Assembly: GCA_938014915.1 (NCBI GenBank)
Contig: CALLQQ010000104.1
Span: 1 to 8,038 of the forward strand
Direction of reading: 5' to 3'
Length of the DNA: 8,038 nucleotides
DNA from: an uncultured Clostridia bacterium
GTDB lineage: Bacteria; Bacillota; Clostridia; Oscillospirales; Ruminococcaceae
Shown here: positions 5,702-8,038 of the stretch, piece after piece
Position numbering within the stretch: position 1 is the stretch's first letter
Layout of the letters: each line of letters begins with the position of its first letter
Made by a program: the position numbers and the translations under genes
The notes under the pieces: generated by a model
Database searches by the model: none
Seen by the model: only the letters and a program-made list of their open reading frames with translations
Told to the model about the DNA's origin: nothing

Positions 5702-6596
5702 CTTTAAATACCTTGTTTATCAAGGTCTAAACAGTGCTTGGCACAATAGGGTAATGTCGTTTGCATCGTTTTGCATTTTAATGGTTAGCTTGTTACTGGT
5801 GGGATTTACAACATTAGTAACGCAAAATATCGATATCATTGTTAGCAATATTGAAGATAAGAATCAAACTACTATTTTCATGAATGAGGAGGCGACCGAG
5901 GAAGATGTCGCCGCCGCAAAGAAATTGCTTGAAAATGACGAGAATATTGGCGAAGTCATATATATCAGCAAGGATCAGGCATTGAGCGATATGATCGATA
6001 AAGTTGGCAGCAATGCCGCTACGCTTTTTGAGGGGCTAGAGGGCGAAAATATAATGCCCGATACTTTTCAAGTGCGAATAATCGATATTACAAAAATGGA
6101 TGAAACGATTAGTAGAATAAATAAAATTAATAACCTTGATTTAGTAAAGGTACCTGAGAATTTCGCCGATTCCCTAATAGGAATTAAGCGAACTTTGAGT
6201 GCGATAAGCTTCGCAGTTGTTGTTGCACTTGTCACGGTATGTCTTGTGATTATATCCAATACGACAAGAGCGAGCATTTTCGCCCGCAGACGTGAGATTA
6301 ATATCATGAAATATGTTGGTGCAACGAATAGTTTTATTAGGATACCATTTTTTGTTGAGGGGATGTTCATAGGACTGCTATCAGCAGTAACGGCATGGCT
6401 ATTAACATGGCTAGGATATAATAGCCTGTTCGATTTGTTCGCCGATGATGAAGTTTCATGGTCGATAATGGGCGTAACAAATATCATTCCATTTGAAGAT
6501 GTAAGATTAAAGGTATTGATAGGATACTCAGTTATTGGTATGGGTATCGGCGCATTCGGCAGTGTATTAAGTCTAAAGAAACATATGAAAGTTTAG
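5688..6596 (+). CDS. ftsX: Cell division protein FtsX (permease-like)
   Basis: FtsX is the membrane partner of FtsE and couples ATP hydrolysis to an extracellular hydrolase. The 302-residue product has a short cytoplasmic N-terminus, TM1 (about 23-45), and a large extracellular domain (about 46-168, including the conserved EEDVAAAKKLL and IGEVIYISKDQAL). TM2 (about 170-192) leads to a cytoplasmic loop with RRREINIMKYVGAT, then TM3 (about 217-243) and TM4 (about 276-296). I chose ATG 5688 because GGAGG (5678-5682) precedes it by five bases and the protein then begins MRGSNFKYLVYQGLNS, the family start. An in-frame ATG at 5667 has no such site. Overlap with ftsE indicates translational coupling. 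Confidence 0.96.
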   Translation: MRGSNFKYLVYQGLNSAWHNRVMSFASFCILMVSLLLVGFTTLVTQNIDIIVSNIEDKNQTTIFMNEEATEEDVAAAKKLLENDENIGEVIYISKDQALSDMIDKVGSNAATLFEGLEGENIMPDTFQVRIIDITKMDETISRINKINNLDLVKVPENFADSLIGIKRTLSAISFAVVVALVTVCLVIISNTTRASIFARRREINIMKYVGATNSFIRIPFFVEGMFIGLLSAVTAWLLTWLGYNSLFDLFADDEVSWSIMGVTNIIPFEDVRLKVLIGYSVIGMGIGAFGSVLSLKKHMKV

Positions 6597-6621
6597 AAAT
6601 GTACGTTAGAGGAGGGCTATT

Positions 6622-7806
6622 GTGAATAGTAGTTTTAGTAAGAGGATTATTGCATTTGCGGTAGTTTTTATTATGTCGATTGTATCTTTCGGGCAATTTG
6701 CGAATACTGGAATAAGCTATGCCGATTCCAAAAGTGAATTGGAGAATAAGCTTGCCCAAATTGAGAAAAAGCAAAAGGAACTCAAGAACAATATTTCTAA
6801 TGTGCAGAATGATAAGAAAAAAGAATCAGAATATCAGCAGCAATTAGAGGAGAAAATGTCGCTATCTAAGCAGCGCATTGATGTTCTTGAAAAGCAAATT
6901 TCAGGCTTAAATAAAGATATAAAAGCTAATAATAAAAAAATAGCCGATATGGAAAAGAAAATTGACGAGAGCTTCTCAACATTCAAGAGGCGCCTCCGTG
7001 CCATGTATATGACGGGCGACGATGCGATGATTTCCGTTTTATTTGGATGTTCAGATTTCTATGATATGATTGCAATGACCGAGAGCATTAAGCGGGTTGC
7101 AAAACATGATAATGATTTAATTGAAGATCTTATAGCGCAAAAAGATAAACTTAATAAGACGAAAAAGGAACTTGAGAAAGATAAAAAGGAACTTGAATCT
7201 AAGAAGTCATCTGTCGTATCGCAAAGGCAGGAAATTGCTGACGATTATTCTAAAACTACGTATGCGATTCAGGAACTTGCTAAGCTTGAGGACTATTATA
7301 AGAAAAACTATGATTCAATCATAGCTGAGCAAAAAAAGGTAGAAAAAGAAATTCAACGTATAATCGAAGAAGCATTAAGATCTGCAACAAAGGCGGCTTA
7401 TGTCGGCGGCGAACTCACATGGCCAGTACCGAATTTCTATTCAATATCGTCGGGATACGGATGGAGAACTTTATATGGAAGACAGAATCTTCATAAGGGA
7501 ACGGATATTGCAGGCCCGGGAATCAACGGTGCTAACATTGTAGCGGCGAATGATGGCGAAGTTACGTTGTCACGCTGGAGCAATTCGTACGGATATTATA
7601 TTATAATTTATCATGGTGGGGATTTAAGCACTGTATATGCACATTGCAGCTCACTCCTTGTAAGCAAGGGCGAGATGGTCAAAAAAGGACAAGTCATTGC
7701 TAAAGTTGGCAGTACGGGAGATTCGACAGGTCCGCATCTACATTTTGAAGTAAGAAAAGGAACAGAAACGCAAAATCCAATGAACTATTTCAAGAAGGCC
7801 AATTAG
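6622..7806 (+). CDS. Secreted coiled-coil M23 murein hydrolase (FtsEX-associated, PcsB/EnvC/CwlO-like role)
   Basis: This is a peptidoglycan hydrolase likely regulated by FtsEX. The 394-residue product has a signal peptide (basic SKRIIAF, then a hydrophobic stretch, probable cleavage near SYA-DS at residue 34-35). Two long coiled coils follow (about 36-115 and 160-255), separated by a less charged segment (120-158). The C-terminal M23/LytM domain (about 265-390) keeps all metal and catalytic residues: HKGTD (His291, Asp295), YAH (His341) and HLH (His372, His374). It is therefore predicted to be an active endopeptidase, unlike degenerate EnvC-type activators. GTG 6622 is preceded by GAGGAGGG (6609-6616), 25 bases after ftsX. 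In Bacillus FtsEX drives CwlO and in streptococci PcsB; those enzymes have NlpC/P60 or CHAP domains, so the partnership here is by context. Confidence 0.93.
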   Translation: MNSSFSKRIIAFAVVFIMSIVSFGQFANTGISYADSKSELENKLAQIEKKQKELKNNISNVQNDKKKESEYQQQLEEKMSLSKQRIDVLEKQISGLNKDIKANNKKIADMEKKIDESFSTFKRRLRAMYMTGDDAMISVLFGCSDFYDMIAMTESIKRVAKHDNDLIEDLIAQKDKLNKTKKELEKDKKELESKKSSVVSQRQEIADDYSKTTYAIQELAKLEDYYKKNYDSIIAEQKKVEKEIQRIIEEALRSATKAAYVGGELTWPVPNFYSISSGYGWRTLYGRQNLHKGTDIAGPGINGANIVAANDGEVTLSRWSNSYGYYIIIYHGGDLSTVYAHCSSLLVSKGEMVKKGQVIAKVGSTGDSTGPHLHFEVRKGTETQNPMNYFKKAN

Positions 7807-7882
7807 CCAAAATCTAACTGTATAATTATATATAAAAAGTTAAAACTAAAGTCTATTGGCTTTTGTGTGGAAGGGGAACACC

Positions 7883-8038
7883 ATGAACAAGAAAATATCG
7901 CTAGGTGCTACAATTAGCCTAGTTGCAATTGCAGCAGCGATAACATTGATAATAACAATGTCATTTACATTGGAGTCATTCAATGGGAAGATTTCAGGTA
8001 TAAAAGAATTAGAGGAAAACTATAAAAAACTAGCCGAG
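7883..8038 (+). CDS. Probable S41-family (C-terminal processing) peptidase, 3'-truncated
   Basis: Only the first 52 codons are present. They encode MNKKISLGATISLVAIAAAI followed by a hydrophobic signal anchor (to about residue 28) and FNGKISGIKELEENYKKLAE. This N-terminal pattern is typical of clostridial S41 peptidases (CtpA/CtpB-like) encoded just after ftsE-ftsX-M23 genes. AAGGGG (7871-7876) lies six bases before the ATG. No PDZ domain or catalytic Ser/Lys can be seen because the gene runs off the window, so the call rests on the N-terminus and context. The 76-base spacer after the M23 gene has no convincing terminator. Confidence 0.6.
   Translation, partial: MNKKISLGATISLVAIAAAITLIITMSFTLESFNGKISGIKELEENYKKLAE

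Noticed and set aside
6068..6487. Minus-strand 139-codon ORF antisense to ftsX
   Set aside because: It lies entirely inside ftsX on the opposite strand. Its hydrophobic character mirrors the FtsX membrane segments, and it has no independent support.
7796..7863. Inverted repeat AAGGCCAAT / ATTGGCTTT with TTTT after it, as a terminator of the M23 gene
   Set aside because: The loop would be about 50 bases, the stem is only 9 bp with a G:U pair, and the T-run is four bases. This is too weak to call.
1..8038. CRISPR arrays, tRNA/rRNA genes, insertion sequences, phage or toxin-antitoxin genes
   Set aside because: I scanned both strands by eye and found no regularly spaced long repeats, cloverleaf-like sequence, transposase motifs or small gene pairs of these kinds.

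Overview
The window reads as ordinary chromosomal housekeeping DNA from a low- to mid-GC Firmicute, most likely a member of the Clostridia (Oscillospirales/Eubacteriales-type anaerobe). The reasons are the ffh-rpsP-khpA-rimM-trmD order, strong GGAGG-type ribosome binding sites, GTG starts on ftsE and the M23 gene, an HPr carrying both His15 and Ser46, and a CdaR/PucR-type regulator followed by ftsE-ftsX-M23 peptidase-S41 peptidase. Genus cannot be assigned from the sequence alone. All recognised genes are on the + strand, use the standard code and look intact apart from the two cut by the window edges. I see no tRNA, rRNA, CRISPR array, insertion sequence or phage gene.

Layout. (1) 2-2915: translation and protein-targeting operon. 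It contains ffh (5'-truncated by the window), rpsP (ribosomal protein S16), khpA (KH-domain RNA-binding protein), rimM (16S/30S maturation) and trmD (tRNA m1G37 methyltransferase). Genes are tightly packed, and trmD overlaps the end of rimM. A clear stem-loop lies between khpA and rimM. The rplS (L19) gene that usually follows trmD is not here. (2) 2916-3461: an independent HPr gene with a near-consensus sigma-A promoter (TTGACG-17 bp-TATAAT) and a very strong intrinsic terminator. (3) 3462-3785: a 324-base AT-rich regulatory region with a helically phased TTACAA array, a 25-bp dyad, a candidate promoter and a further inverted repeat. (4) 3786-8038: a CdaR/PucR-type transcription factor, then ftsE, ftsX, a secreted coiled-coil M23 murein hydrolase, and the first 52 codons of a probable S41 (C-terminal processing) peptidase.

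How they fit together. The first block makes and matures ribosomes and tRNA and supplies the SRP GTPase for membrane targeting. The last block is a cell-envelope remodelling module: the FtsEX ATPase/permease is expected to gate a secreted M23 hydrolase across the membrane, and the S41 protease may process or turn over such hydrolases. HPr is the PTS/carbon-status phosphocarrier.

The most interesting lead is regulatory. The regions upstream of the CdaR-type regulator and upstream of ftsE share TTGTAAT and TTTGTGTAA/TTACACAAA motifs, in both cases overlapping candidate -10 elements with a TTGCAA -35. The uncharacterised regulator may therefore control both itself and the FtsEX-hydrolase genes. 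This is inference. I do not see strong evidence for a wholly new kind of system in the window.
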